The position numbers were made by a program, and so were the translations under genes. A stretch of 64,000 nucleotides of DNA from Marinilabiliaceae bacterium ANBcel2 (lineage in GTDB: Bacteria > Bacteroidota > Bacteroidia > Bacteroidales > Marinilabiliaceae). Below are positions 36,677 to 46,574 of the stretch, in pieces (the first letter of the stretch is position 1; each line of letters opens with the position of its first letter). The notes beneath the pieces were generated by a model. It did no database searches. It saw nothing but the letters and a program-made list of their open reading frames with translations, and was not told the origin of the DNA. Location of the stretch: the NCBI GenBank assembly GCA_029688995.1, contig JARULA010000001.1, positions 434,001 through 498,000 of the forward strand. The letters are read 5' to 3'.

Positions 36677-37280
36677 ATAATACTCCTGCATCCATCCGCT
36701 CAATGATATGTTCAATCATCAAATCCTTACGATCGGGTTCGTACTCATCCTTTAAATTAGCTCCAAAAATGCGTGCAATACCTTGCCAAAAAAAGGCAGA
36801 AACTCCCCCTTTATACTCACGAATTATCTCATAGGTAGTATCACCGGTTTCACGATCAATTAACCGCATTAAAAGTCTGCCCTGACGAAATGAGAGACTT
36901 CTTAAAGAGTCTTCATACTCATCAAAAAGTTCTCTTTCGGTATCTCGTACAAGACGCCGACGCTCTCTTCTGGTTTCAGCAGCTTCTACATCTTCACTAA
37001 TATCTTCCAGTTTTTGAGCCGCTAAACGCGCAAAAGGAAGAGTTAGTTCTATATCTCTTATTAACCTATGATACTGCCTATACTCTCTCTCATCTCTAAA
37101 ATTAAAAGGAGCAATCACTTTAACTTCTTTAAGCATCACCTCAGGAATAGTATCACCATTAACAACAATCGATTTAAAATACCTATCGAGTTTGTTACTC
37201 TCTATTACTTTATCTGATTGCGAAAAAAGAGGCAACCAAAAAAGAGATAGTATTACTATAAGTGATATACCACGTACCAT
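36675..37280 (-). CDS. DUF4294-domain exported protein
   Basis: A 201-residue exported protein (signal peptide about 1-21, ending PLFSQ). The body matches the DUF4294 pattern of Bacteroidetes: VVNGDTIPEVMLKEVKV, followed by RDEREYRQYHRLIRDI, then a long charged helical part with FRQGRLLMRLIDRETGDTTY and FWQGIARIFGANLKDEY. The function is unknown. The helical, highly charged middle (RRERRRLVRDTERELFDEYE) suggests a coiled coil. It lies 71 bp downstream of nfo on the same strand and may be cotranscribed with it, a neighbourhood that does not reveal a role. Confidence 0.85.
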   Translation of the reverse strand: MVRGISLIVILSLFWLPLFSQSDKVIESNKLDRYFKSIVVNGDTIPEVMLKEVKVIAPFNFRDEREYRQYHRLIRDIELTLPFARLAAQKLEDISEDVEAAETRRERRRLVRDTERELFDEYEDSLRSLSFRQGRLLMRLIDRETGDTTYEIIREYKGGVSAFFWQGIARIFGANLKDEYEPDRKDLMIEHIIERMDAGVL

Positions 37281-37351
37281 ATTTATTGCCTTATAAAAAC
37301 CTTTTCATTTTTAGATTGTACAAAGCAGATGCCAATAAATAGTTAAAAAGT

Positions 37352-38200
37352 TTATATATTATCTCTAAGCCATTTAATCTCTTCACCCCATATATCAGGA
37401 TTAGGCGTCTCTAATATAACAGGAACAGTTGCAAAGCGTTCATCCTTAATAAATTTAATAAAAAACTCTTTGCCCAAAAAGCCTTCGCCCAGACTGGCAT
37501 GGCGATCAACCTTTGAGCCATGCGGTTTTTTACTATCATTAAGATGAATACCGGCAAGATAGTTGGCTCCAATTATATCATCAAAACTATCCCATATTTT
37601 TCTATACTCCTCATCATCTATCAGGTTATATCCTCCTGTAAACGCATGGCAGGTATCAATACATACCCCAACTCTTGATTTATCCTCAACTTTATCAATA
37701 ATTTCTGCAATATGAGTAAAATCATAACCAACATTACTCCCCTGTCCGGCAGTATTTTCAATAACAGCCATAACAGATGAACTCTTCTCCAATGCAATAT
37801 TTATTGATTCAGCAATTCGTTTAAAACAGTTATCAAGAGAGATTTTATTCAAATGACTGCCGGGATGAAAATTGAGCTTTTTCAATCCCAACTGTTCACA
37901 TCTTTGCATCTCATCAATGAAAGCTGATCGAGATTTTTCAAGCGCAGCAGTTTCGGGATGCCCTAAATTAATAAGATAACTATCATGAGGCAAAATCATA
38001 GAGGTATCAAAGCCCTCTTTTTCGCAATTCTCTTTAAAATTAACAATACTCCTCTCGGTTAAAGGTTTTGCAACCCACTGCCGTTGGTTTTTTGTAAAAA
38101 AAGCAAAGGCATTTGCCCCAATGGCAGCTGCATTCAAGGGAGCATTTTCAACCCCTCCTGCCGCACTCACATGCGCTCCAATATATCTATTATCGACCAT
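37352..38200 (-). CDS. nfo: Endonuclease IV (AP endonuclease)
   Basis: A 282-residue zinc-dependent apurinic/apyrimidinic endonuclease of the Nfo family, active in base excision repair. The family motifs are present: [15 protein letters not shown] at the start, [62 protein letters not shown] and VILETPNPD. The histidines, aspartates and glutamates of the three-zinc site are all there. Length is normal. Just upstream a divergent RNA methyltransferase gene begins. Confidence 0.96.
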   Translation of the reverse strand: MVDNRYIGAHVSAAGGVENAPLNAAAIGANAFAFFTKNQRQWVAKPLTERSIVNFKENCEKEGFDTSMILPHDSYLINLGHPETAALEKSRSAFIDEMQRCEQLGLKKLNFHPGSHLNKISLDNCFKRIAESINIALEKSSSVMAVIENTAGQGSNVGYDFTHIAEIIDKVEDKSRVGVCIDTCHAFTGGYNLIDDEEYRKIWDSFDDIIGANYLAGIHLNDSKKPHGSKVDRHASLGEGFLGKEFFIKFIKDERFATVPVILETPNPDIWGEEIKWLRDNI

Positions 38201-38301
38201 TACAATTAAATTAATATTAACAAAAACTGAACATATCTAATTTCTCTTTAAACAAATATAATTGAGAAAGTATAAAAAATGAACACTACTAATAATTTAA
38301 T

Positions 38302-38309
38302 TATTTTTG
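38302..38309 (+). promoter_or_regulatory. Candidate -7 box
   Basis: TATTTTTG matches TAnnTTTG, 18 bp before the RNA methyltransferase start. No good -33 box is visible. Confidence 0.35.
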
Positions 38310-38327
38310 TAAAAAGAGATCATATTA

Positions 38328-38867
38328 ATGAGAAAACTAAAAATAACAGAACTTAACAGGCAATCTATAGAAGAGTTTAAAAAATCTCCCAAGCAAAATA
38401 TTGTTGTTATATTGGATAATATTCGCAGCATGCATAATGTTGGAAGTATTTTTAGAACTGCTGATGCTTTTCGCATTAAAAAAATATATCTATGCGGAAT
38501 AACCCCTACCCCTCCTCATAACGACATCCACAAAACAGCCCTTGGAGCCGAAGATGCCGTTGAATGGGAATATTTAAAAAGCGGAGAGACAGCTATAGAG
38601 ATTTTAAAAAATGAAGGTTTTATTATAGCTGCGGTTGAACAGACCAGCAAAAGTGAAAATATGCAAAACTTCACTCCCAATAACAATCAAAAATATGCCA
38701 TCGTTATGGGTAATGAAGTAAAAGGAGTTCAACAATCAATAATAGATAAATGCGATATTAGTCTGGAAATACCCCAATATGGCACTAAACATTCACTAAA
38801 TGTATCAGTGGCTGCAGGGGTCATTTTATGGGAAATAACAAATAAGCAAAAACCCCGGCAACTATAA
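38328..38867 (+). CDS. SpoU/TrmH-family RNA 2'-O-methyltransferase
   Basis: A 179-residue SPOUT-fold methyltransferase that uses SAM to methylate a ribose in tRNA or rRNA. The three SpoU motifs are clear: VVILDNIRSMHNVGSIFRTA (motif 1), YAIVMGNEVKGV (motif 2) and LEIPQYGTKHSLNVSVAAGV (motif 3). It lacks the N-terminal RNA-binding extension found in RlmB and some TrmH proteins, so it is a minimal form. The target nucleotide cannot be told from sequence. Confidence 0.9.
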   Translation: MRKLKITELNRQSIEEFKKSPKQNIVVILDNIRSMHNVGSIFRTADAFRIKKIYLCGITPTPPHNDIHKTALGAEDAVEWEYLKSGETAIEILKNEGFIIAAVEQTSKSENMQNFTPNNNQKYAIVMGNEVKGVQQSIIDKCDISLEIPQYGTKHSLNVSVAAGVILWEITNKQKPRQL

Positions 38868-38921
38868 TCCTATATTACCACTCTTTTTGTATATTTAGTT
38901 ATTAAAATAGCGAGAAAATAT

Positions 38922-40082
38922 ATGTTAGATAAAACTGTAAAACTGCCCACCTATATAAAGTTGGTTTCTATACTTTTGGGAATCATTCTTATATTCGTTT
39001 TAATGCGTGAAGCAAAAGTAATACTTGTTCCACTGCTTATTTCCGGGTTTTTAGCAATTCTAATAAGTCCGTTAACATCATGGCTCGAAAATAAAAAATT
39101 CCCTTCAGCACTTGCAGCCATTATTAGTTTAATAAGCCTTATAGTTATACTATCGGGGTTTATCTACTTTTTTTACAATCAAATTTTACGTTTTTCACAA
39201 GACTTAGAAGGATTAGAAACCAGATTTAGCCAACTTGTTGAAGATTATAACAATTTTATTTCTACCCATTTTGAAGGTGCTGTTCCAATCTCCATGGATA
39301 ATATAAAAGATGTTATATTTCAACAACTCTATGAAAATGTGGACACTTTAACTCAGGGAGTTATAGCTACAGCAGGAACTATTACCATGGCATTTATTGT
39401 TCCGGTTTATATCTTTCTTTTTCTTTATTATCGTAAGTTTTTAATCGATTTTGTTAAAAAAGCTTTTAGCTCCAAATATACAAGTAATGTAGAACATGCA
39501 GTGCAAAAGGTAAAATATGTAATTCAAAACTATATCAAAGGGTCATTTATTGTAATTTGTATATTGGCAGTACTAAACAGTATTGCATTGTATAGTCTGG
39601 GAATCAAACATGCACTGCTATTTGCTGTTTTTGCAGCTTTTTTAAATTTAATACCATTTTTGGGACCATTTTTAGGTGCAACACTGCCTATCGCTTTTGC
39701 CCTGTTAACAAAAGATTCACTTTGGTATCCCTTCGGTGTTTTTTTGGCATTCTATGTAATACAACTATTTGAAAGTAATCTTTTTACACCGAGAATAGTG
39801 GGCAGCAAAGTCTCTATGAATCCTTTAATGACTATTATTGCTCTGTTTGTTGGAAATTTTGTTTGGGGCCTGGCAGGAATGATTCTCTTTATACCGGGAA
39901 TAGCAATATTAAAAGTGATATTTGACGAAATAAAAGGTATGGAACCATATAGTTTTCTTCTTGGTAGTGTTAAAAAAGAGGAGAGTAATTCAACCAAACA
40001 AAAAAAACTTTCCAACGGAATAAATAAAATAATTGCTCAAAACAGAGGAAAGAAAAAAGATGATTCTTCACGCAATAAATAG
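38922..40082 (+). CDS. AI-2E family membrane protein
   Basis: A 386-residue inner-membrane protein of the AI-2E (PerM/TqsA) family with about seven or eight hydrophobic segments. The typical parts are the paired N-terminal helices (VILVPLLISGFLAILISPLTSWLE), the re-entrant-like region IPFLGPFLGATLPIAFALL and FESNLFTPRIVGSKVSMNPL. Family members are reported to export signalling molecules or to work as sodium/proton exchangers; which applies here is unknown. The C-terminal tail (about 355-386) is lysine-rich and cytoplasmic. It follows the methyltransferase by 54 bp and may share a transcript. Confidence 0.88.
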   Translation: MLDKTVKLPTYIKLVSILLGIILIFVLMREAKVILVPLLISGFLAILISPLTSWLENKKFPSALAAIISLISLIVILSGFIYFFYNQILRFSQDLEGLETRFSQLVEDYNNFISTHFEGAVPISMDNIKDVIFQQLYENVDTLTQGVIATAGTITMAFIVPVYIFLFLYYRKFLIDFVKKAFSSKYTSNVEHAVQKVKYVIQNYIKGSFIVICILAVLNSIALYSLGIKHALLFAVFAAFLNLIPFLGPFLGATLPIAFALLTKDSLWYPFGVFLAFYVIQLFESNLFTPRIVGSKVSMNPLMTIIALFVGNFVWGLAGMILFIPGIAILKVIFDEIKGMEPYSFLLGSVKKEESNSTKQKKLSNGINKIIAQNRGKKKDDSSRNK

Positions 40083-40191
40083 ATAAAACTTGACAGATTT
40101 CCATAACTTTTACAAATGAACTTTCACAAAGCAGATTTGTTTAAGAAAGTAAATAGCACCTTAAAATATTAACTCATAAGAGATATCAGAT

Positions 40192-41586
40192 ATGACAAAA
40201 TATGATCTATTAATTATTGGAAGCGGACCAGGAGGTTATGTTGCAGCAATAAGAGCTTCGCAGCTTGGATTTAAAGTAGCAGTAATAGAAAAAGCTGAAC
40301 TGGGTGGTGTATGTCTTAACTGGGGATGTATTCCAACCAAATCTCTCCTTAAAAGTGCCCAGGTTTTTAATTATATTAAAGAAGCAGAGAGCTACGGAGT
40401 TAATATTAGCGGTGATGTTAGTGCAGACTTTAATGCGATAATAAAAAGAAGCAGAGAGGTAGCCTCGGGAATGAGTAAAGGAATTGAATATCTCTTTAAA
40501 AAAAATAAGATTGAGGTAATTAAAGGAAGCGCAAAGCTAACAAAAAATAAAAGTATTGAAGTCACAAATAAAGAGGGTAAAACCGAATATAGTGCCAAAA
40601 ATATTATTCTTGCAACCGGAGCACGCAGCAAACAACTTAAAGCAGTTCCAATTGACGGAGAAAAAATTATAGGTTACCGAAAAGCTTTAACCCTTGAAAA
40701 ACCGCCTGAATCTATGGTTATTGTAGGATCAGGAGCAATAGGCAGTGAATTTGCATACTTCTATAACAGCATAGGTACAAAGGTTACACTTGTTGAGTAT
40801 ATGAAGGATATAGTACCTCTTGAAGATCAAGAGGTTTCAAAACAGCTGGGACGCTCATTTAAAAAAGCAGGAATAAAAGTAATGACTGGCTCAGAGGTTA
40901 CATCGGCCGACACCTCAGGGAAGAAAGTAAAAGTAACAATAAAGAATAAAAAAGGGAAAGAAGAGGTTGTAGAGAGTGATATTGTGTTATCAGCTGTAGG
41001 TGTTACACCTAATATCGAGGAGCTCGCACTACAAGAAGCGGGTGTAGAGACCGAAAACGGTAAAATAAAAGTTGATCCCTTTTACAAAACATCTGCCGAT
41101 GGCATATACGCCATTGGAGACATCGTTGCAGGACAGGCCCTCGCCCATGTAGCATCTGCAGAGGCAATAACATGTGTTGAAAAAATGGCAGGAAAAGATG
41201 TAAAACCTATCAATTACAGTAATATCCCCGCCTGCACCTATGCCAGTCCGGAAGTAGCTTCAGTTGGCTTAACCGAAGAAGCTGCAAAAGAGGGCGGTTA
41301 CGAACTTAAAATAGGTAAATTCCCCTTTACAGCCTCCGGAAAGGCAAGCTCTTCGGGAAAGAGAGAAGGTTTCGTTAAATTGATTTTTGATGCAAAGTAT
41401 GGAGAACTTTTAGGGGCTCATATGATAGGAGATAACGTAACCGAAATGATAGGAGAAGTTGTAACGGCACGTACTCTTGAAACAACAGCCAATGAGATAA
41501 TTAAATCGGTTCACCCCCACCCAACTATGTCAGAGGCAATAATGGAAGCTGCAGCAGCTGCATATGATGAAGTTATACATATATAA
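40192..41586 (+). CDS. lpdA: Dihydrolipoyl dehydrogenase (E3)
   Basis: A 464-residue FAD enzyme that reoxidises dihydrolipoyl groups of 2-oxoacid dehydrogenase complexes and of the glycine cleavage H-protein. The FAD motif LLIIGSGPGGYVAA, the redox-active disulfide in GGVCLNWGCIPTKSLLKSA (Cys41, Cys46), the NAD motif IVGSGAIGSEFAYF, YAIGDIV and the C-terminal catalytic pair in HPHPTMSEA are all present. There is no lipoyl domain at the N-terminus. No dehydrogenase subunit genes lie next to it, so it probably serves several complexes. The gcvP gene of its partner system is 36 kb away in this window. Confidence 0.96.
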   Translation: MTKYDLLIIGSGPGGYVAAIRASQLGFKVAVIEKAELGGVCLNWGCIPTKSLLKSAQVFNYIKEAESYGVNISGDVSADFNAIIKRSREVASGMSKGIEYLFKKNKIEVIKGSAKLTKNKSIEVTNKEGKTEYSAKNIILATGARSKQLKAVPIDGEKIIGYRKALTLEKPPESMVIVGSGAIGSEFAYFYNSIGTKVTLVEYMKDIVPLEDQEVSKQLGRSFKKAGIKVMTGSEVTSADTSGKKVKVTIKNKKGKEEVVESDIVLSAVGVTPNIEELALQEAGVETENGKIKVDPFYKTSADGIYAIGDIVAGQALAHVASAEAITCVEKMAGKDVKPINYSNIPACTYASPEVASVGLTEEAAKEGGYELKIGKFPFTASGKASSSGKREGFVKLIFDAKYGELLGAHMIGDNVTEMIGEVVTARTLETTANEIIKSVHPHPTMSEAIMEAAAAAYDEVIHI

Positions 41587-41658
41587 AATATTTATTACTG
41601 CCAAACGTTTTATAAATTGAGTACCCATTAAAAAACAGTCTCATTTTAGATTATAATT

Positions 41659-43215
41659 ATGAATCGTGCAGTATATACAGTAGCAATAATAGCTTCTCTT
41701 TTAATATTAAACAGCTGCTCCACAAGCAAAAGGATGAAAAGGGCTGAACAGACCTATAATTCGGGAGAGTATATTAAAGCTATTGAGATGTTTGACCGAA
41801 TTTACAGTAGAGAAGATAACCGCTACTACAGGGGTATGGCAGCATTTTATATGGCAGAGTCTTATAGAAAAACAAATCAGGCCTCCAGAGCAGCAATGAA
41901 TTATGGCAGAGCCGCCCGCTTTGGTTATAATGAGAGAGATGCCCTGATTTTGCAGGCAAGTCAACTTCAAAAAAATGGCGATTACGAAGATGCTCTTGAA
42001 ATTTTACTGGAACTACAGGAAGATTTTCCGCGTAATGCTGAAATAAATAGGGGGATTGCTTCATGCAGACTTGCACTTGATCCCGTAATTGTAAATTATG
42101 AAGTTGAAGCTATGAGAGCCATAAACTCTCGTCAAAGTGATTTTGCACCTTTTATATCACCATTTGATCCTGGACAGCTGTTTTTTTCATCAATGAGATA
42201 TGAACGCACAGTTCGAGACAGAGACTTAAGCACTATTACAGGTCAGGCTCCTTCAAAAATATATACAATATCTCAAGACTCCCGAGGAGATTGGCAAGAG
42301 GCAGAACCGCTATTTACCACAGAAGCTGAAGATTATATTGAGGAGGGAAAATTTTCAATGACTAGTGACGGAAGAGAAGCTTTTTTTACCAGAATAATTA
42401 ATGATGAAGATGAAAATCAGGGTACACATATATGGACAATGAGACGTACAGGAGGAAGATGGGAAGAGCCTCAAAAAGTTAATCTAGGCCCCGATTCTCT
42501 TATTTATGCGCATCCTGCAATTTCTCCCGATGGAAACACTCTTTATTTTGTTTCAGATAAGCCCGGCAATATAGGTGAGAAAGATATATGGAAAACAGAA
42601 CGAAGAGGCAGCGAATGGGAAACACCTGTAAATATGGGTGCTGCAATAAACACAACAGGCAAAGAACTATACCCCTATATAAAAAATAACAATACTATCT
42701 TTTTTAGCTCAGATGGCCATACGGGATATGGTGGTTTAGATATCTTTGTAGCTGAAAAAGGAGAAGATGATGAGTGGGAAGTCTCTAATTTAGGACAACC
42801 AATTAACTCAAGTGGAGATGATTTTGGCATAACATTTTTGCCAGGAAGAGATGCGGGCTTCTTCTCAAGTTCACGAGATAGCCGAAGAGGTATTGATAAT
42901 ATATACCGATTCGAAAAACCTGTAATACGTATTGTTTTAACAGGTAAAATAGAGAGTGAAAACAGCAACACTCCTCCTAAGGATGTCACCATCAGAATTA
43001 TTGGAACTGATGGAACCAATAACAGATTAGCCCCCGGAGATCAGGGAGAGTTCAACCTGATACTAAATCCAGGAGAGGAGTATCTTATTTTAGCTACAGC
43101 CCCAGGTTACTTTAACAGCACCGAAAAAATCAATACCAAAAATATTGAAGAGAGCAAACAGGTTAATGTCAGGTTAAATATGCAAAGTGCAGCACAGCCT
43201 CTTACTATGGAATAA
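41659..43215 (+). CDS. TPR-PD40 lipoprotein, PorE-like without OmpA domain
   Basis: A 518-residue outer-membrane-type lipoprotein (lipobox LLILNSCSTS, Cys about 20). The order is: TPR units (about 25-140, YNSGEYIKAIEMFDRIYSRE, NGDYEDALEILLELQEDFP); a PD40 beta-propeller (about 155-425, with ISPDGNTLYFVSDKPGN, FFSSDGHTGYGGLDIF); and a carboxypeptidase-regulatory-like domain (about 430-510, VLTGKIESENSNT...ATAPGYFNSTEKI). This is the order found in PorE-like proteins of the type IX secretion system, but those continue with an OmpA domain that binds peptidoglycan. Here the frame stops at 43213-43215 without one. It may be a shortened paralogue with a different anchor. Confidence 0.8.
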   Translation: MNRAVYTVAIIASLLILNSCSTSKRMKRAEQTYNSGEYIKAIEMFDRIYSREDNRYYRGMAAFYMAESYRKTNQASRAAMNYGRAARFGYNERDALILQASQLQKNGDYEDALEILLELQEDFPRNAEINRGIASCRLALDPVIVNYEVEAMRAINSRQSDFAPFISPFDPGQLFFSSMRYERTVRDRDLSTITGQAPSKIYTISQDSRGDWQEAEPLFTTEAEDYIEEGKFSMTSDGREAFFTRIINDEDENQGTHIWTMRRTGGRWEEPQKVNLGPDSLIYAHPAISPDGNTLYFVSDKPGNIGEKDIWKTERRGSEWETPVNMGAAINTTGKELYPYIKNNNTIFFSSDGHTGYGGLDIFVAEKGEDDEWEVSNLGQPINSSGDDFGITFLPGRDAGFFSSSRDSRRGIDNIYRFEKPVIRIVLTGKIESENSNTPPKDVTIRIIGTDGTNNRLAPGDQGEFNLILNPGEEYLILATAPGYFNSTEKINTKNIEESKQVNVRLNMQSAAQPLTME

Positions 43216-43238
43216 ATCATTATACTCTTTTGTATTAG

Positions 43239-43269
43239 TTGATGATACCAAAAGATTATATTATTTTTG
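43239..43269 (+). promoter_or_regulatory. Candidate purM promoter
   Basis: TATTTTTG at 43262-43269 with TTG at 43239-43241, 20-bp spacing. It lies after the stop codon of the preceding gene and before the GTG start at 43298, which supports that start. Confidence 0.45.
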
Positions 43270-43297
43270 TCATCCTAATTATTCAAAAATCAGCAAG

Positions 43298-44473
43298 GTG
43301 AGTATAGAGTCAAGATATAATAAAAGAGGTGTCTCAGCTTCTAAAGAGGATGTGCATAACGCAATAAAAAACATTGATAAAGGAATCTTTCCCGAAGCAT
43401 TTTGCAAAATCATTCCCGATATTTTAGCAGGAGATCCTAAATACTGTAACATAATGCATGCCGACGGAGCAGGCACAAAATCTGCACTTGCTTATATGTA
43501 TTGGCGTGAAACAGGGGATTTATCTGTTTGGAAAGGTATTGCCCAGGATGCAGTAATAATGAATGTTGATGATCTTTTGTGTGTAGGCGCAACTGATAAC
43601 ATACTTCTCTCATCAACAATCGGACGTAACAAAAGCCTAATTCCGGGCGAAGTAATATCGGCAATTATAAACGGTACCGAAGAGGTTCTTCAAAATTTAA
43701 GAGATAACGGAGTTTCAATATGGTCAACAGGTGGAGAGACTGCCGATGTTGGAGACCTTGTTCGTACTATAATAGTTGACTCCACCGTTACCTGCAGGAT
43801 GAGACGGGATGATGTAATAACAAATAAAAATATTAAGTGCGGTAATGTAATCGTTGGTTTATCATCATCAGGGAAAGCTACTTACGAAGATTTCTACAAT
43901 GGAGGAATGGGTAGCAACGGATTAACATCTGCACGTCATGATGTTTTCTCAAATATTTTAAAAAAGAGATATCCCGAAAGTTATGACCCTTCCCTCCCAT
44001 CTGATTTGGTCTATTCAGGCTCATACAATCTTACTCAAAAGATAGATGGTGTGGAACTTGATGCTGCACAGCTTGTTCTCTCTCCAACACGCACATACGC
44101 CCCGGTAATAAAAAAGGTGGTAGAAAATTTTCGTGATAAAATTAATGGAATGGTTCACTGCTCCGGAGGTGCTCAAACAAAAATATTACATTTTACTAAC
44201 AATTTACACATTGTAAAAAACAATATGTTTAAACCTCCAAAGCTATTTGAGGTTATTCAAAAAGAGTCAGGTACACCATGGCAGGAGATGTATAAAGTCT
44301 TTAATATGGGACACCGTATGGAGATATATACCGATGAAGAGACAGCGCAAAGTATTATAGAAATTTCAAAATCTTTTAATATAGATGCTCAAATTATCGG
44401 TTATTGTGAATCATCATCCTCTAAAAAACTCACCATAAAAAGTGATTACGGTGAATTTATTTATAATCATTAG
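43298..44473 (+). CDS. purM: Phosphoribosylaminoimidazole synthetase (AIR synthetase), Bacteroidetes type
   Basis: A 391-residue PurM-family ATPase. It converts formylglycinamidine ribotide to aminoimidazole ribotide in purine synthesis. Typical stretches are RYNKRGVSASKEDVHNAIKN, NIMHADGAGTKSALAYMYW, IAQDAVIMNVDDLLCVGA and STGGETADVGDLVRTIIVD (metal and substrate binding), and GLSSSGKATYEDFYNGGMGS. This is the longer form usual in Bacteroidetes. A frame open from 43187 would overlap the previous gene and add 37 residues with no resemblance; I instead use the GTG at 43298, preceded by AAGG and a promoter-like box. No other purine gene is adjacent. Confidence 0.88.
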   Translation: MSIESRYNKRGVSASKEDVHNAIKNIDKGIFPEAFCKIIPDILAGDPKYCNIMHADGAGTKSALAYMYWRETGDLSVWKGIAQDAVIMNVDDLLCVGATDNILLSSTIGRNKSLIPGEVISAIINGTEEVLQNLRDNGVSIWSTGGETADVGDLVRTIIVDSTVTCRMRRDDVITNKNIKCGNVIVGLSSSGKATYEDFYNGGMGSNGLTSARHDVFSNILKKRYPESYDPSLPSDLVYSGSYNLTQKIDGVELDAAQLVLSPTRTYAPVIKKVVENFRDKINGMVHCSGGAQTKILHFTNNLHIVKNNMFKPPKLFEVIQKESGTPWQEMYKVFNMGHRMEIYTDEETAQSIIEISKSFNIDAQIIGYCESSSSKKLTIKSDYGEFIYNH

Positions 44474-44546
44474 CTCCTCTAAAACTAATTGTTATATTAC
44501 TAGAGTGAGAAAAACAGGTTCCTGATAATATATTTTATATAAAAAG

Positions 44547-45638
44547 ATGCCAAAAACAAACACATTACTTTCAAAGCTTGAATCGATTCGAATGCGATTT
44601 GAAGAGACAGCACAACAAATAACCGATCCTGAAGTTATTGCTGATACCAAACGCTATATTAAGCTTAACAAAGAGTATAAAGAGCTGGAAGAGCTGGTAG
44701 AAGTATCAAAAGAGTATAAAAACCTGCTTGAAAATATTGATAGCACAAAAGATATTCTAAAGCAGGAGAGTGATGAAGAAATGAGAGAGATGGCAAGAGA
44801 AGAGTTGGATGAGATGGAGCAAAAATTGCCCGAGATGGAAGAGGAGATCAAAGTTCTTCTTCTGCCTTCTGATCCTGAAGATACTAAAAATGCTGTTGTT
44901 GAAATACGTGCAGGAACCGGAGGAGATGAAGCAGGAATTTTTGCAGGAGATCTCTTTAGATTGTATTCAAAATTTTGTGAAAAAAACAGATGGAAAATAG
45001 AGGTTACCAATATTTCTGAAGGAACATCAGGCGGTTATAAAGAGATTGTCTTTAATGTTACAGGTAATGGAGTTTATGGGATATTAAAATATGAATCGGG
45101 AGTTCACAGGGTACAACGCGTACCACAAACCGAAACACAGGGCAGGGTGCATACTTCAGCAGCATCAGTAGCAGTTTTACCTGAGGCCGAAGAGTTTGAT
45201 GTAAAAATAAAACCCGAAGATATTAGAAAAGACACTTACTGTTCTTCAGGTCCGGGTGGACAATCGGTTAACACAACTTATTCAGCAATACGATTAACAC
45301 ATATTCCCACAGGAATTGTGGTAACATGCCAGGATCAAAAGTCTCAACTTAAAAACCTTGATAAGGCAATGGCTGAGTTACGTACAAGAATTTACAACCT
45401 GGAACATCAAAAATATCTGGATGAGATATCCTCAAAAAGGAAAACTATGGTTTCTACCGGAGACAGGTCTGCAAAAATACGTACCTACAACTACCCACAG
45501 GGAAGAGTGACCGACCATCGTATCAATTTAACTCTCTATAACCTACAGGCAGTTATGGATGGTGACCTTGATGAAGTAATTAAAAAGCTTCAGATGGAAG
45601 AGAATGCAGAAAGATTAAAAGAGAGCGACCTAATTTAA
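44547..45638 (+). CDS. prfA: Peptide chain release factor 1
   Basis: A 363-residue class I release factor that recognises UAA and UAG and triggers peptide release. The GGQ motif is present in [20 protein letters not shown]. The codon-recognition region reads [20 protein letters not shown], with PQT in place of the PAT/PVT seen in other phyla, and retains the RF1-type context, which marks RF1 rather than RF2. An N-terminal helical domain covers the first 100 residues. The gene is followed 19 bp later by pyrF, so the two are likely cotranscribed. Confidence 0.97.
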   Translation: MPKTNTLLSKLESIRMRFEETAQQITDPEVIADTKRYIKLNKEYKELEELVEVSKEYKNLLENIDSTKDILKQESDEEMREMAREELDEMEQKLPEMEEEIKVLLLPSDPEDTKNAVVEIRAGTGGDEAGIFAGDLFRLYSKFCEKNRWKIEVTNISEGTSGGYKEIVFNVTGNGVYGILKYESGVHRVQRVPQTETQGRVHTSAASVAVLPEAEEFDVKIKPEDIRKDTYCSSGPGGQSVNTTYSAIRLTHIPTGIVVTCQDQKSQLKNLDKAMAELRTRIYNLEHQKYLDEISSKRKTMVSTGDRSAKIRTYNYPQGRVTDHRINLTLYNLQAVMDGDLDEVIKKLQMEENAERLKESDLI

Positions 45639-45657
45639 CACTATTACCATATCTACT

Positions 45658-46479
45658 ATGACATCAAATGAGCTTTTTGAACAGATAAAGAAAAAGGAGA
45701 GTTTTTTATGTATAGGCTTAGACACAGATATACGTAAAATTCCCCAATCACTTCTTGATACCACCGATCCGGTTTTTAACTTCAACAAAGAGATTATAGA
45801 TGCAACTCATGATTTAACCATTGCATATAAACCCAATCTTGCATTTTATGAAAGTCTGGGTGTTAACGGCTGGAACTCACTCGAAAAAACAGTTAACTAT
45901 ATACGCTATAATCACCCTGAGATATTTATAATTGCTGATGCAAAAAGAGGAGATATTGGCAACACATCTAATCTATATGCCAGAGCATTTTTTGATGCCA
46001 TGAACTTTGATGCCGTTACAGTTGCTCCATATATGGGAGAAGATTCGGTAAAACCCTTTTTAACCTATATCGACAAATGGGTAATATTGCTTGCCTTAAC
46101 ATCAAATAAAGGAGCTTCAGATTTTCAATATATGAGTGAAAACGAAGAGAAGCTATATGAACGAGTAATTAAAAAATCATCAAATTGGGGTAATTGTGAA
46201 AATATAATGTATGTGGTAGGCGCCACTAAAGCCACCATGCTTGCAGATATTCGAAAAATTATACCCGAACATTTTCTACTGGTTCCTGGTATAGGTGCTC
46301 AGGGTGGAAGCTTGGAAGAGGTTGCTAAAAATGGGATGAACAGGAAGTGCGGACTGTTAGTTAACTCATCAAGAGAGATAATTTATGCGGGATCGGATAA
46401 TGATTTTGCTAAAAAAGCCAGAGAGTCGGCAATAAACAGACAAAAAGAGATGGCAATGCTACTTAAAAAGCATCTCTAA
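45658..46479 (+). CDS. pyrF: Orotidine 5'-phosphate decarboxylase (long form)
   Basis: A 273-residue enzyme that makes UMP from OMP, the last step of pyrimidine synthesis. The catalytic motif [14 protein letters not shown] contains the Asp-Lys-Asp residues, and [11 protein letters not shown] with [12 protein letters not shown] gives the phosphate-binding end. The length and pattern ([10 protein letters not shown] at the start) fit the longer group of OMP decarboxylases common in Bacteroidetes and mycobacteria. It follows prfA by 19 bp. Confidence 0.95.
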   Translation: MTSNELFEQIKKKESFLCIGLDTDIRKIPQSLLDTTDPVFNFNKEIIDATHDLTIAYKPNLAFYESLGVNGWNSLEKTVNYIRYNHPEIFIIADAKRGDIGNTSNLYARAFFDAMNFDAVTVAPYMGEDSVKPFLTYIDKWVILLALTSNKGASDFQYMSENEEKLYERVIKKSSNWGNCENIMYVVGATKATMLADIRKIIPEHFLLVPGIGAQGGSLEEVAKNGMNRKCGLLVNSSREIIYAGSDNDFAKKARESAINRQKEMAMLLKKHL

Positions 46480-46574
46480 TCTATCTCTAAAATAACGGGA
46501 TAAGTATCTAATTTAATTTATGGTTGTAAAATAGTTTACATTACCTTAATTTTAATGAGTATAATCATATAGAT

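Noticed and set aside
41603-41610. AAACGTTT in the gap after lpdA, as a possible LacI-type operator.
   Set aside because: It is a single 8-bp match far from the maltodextrin locus with no flanking symmetry; chance is the simplest explanation.
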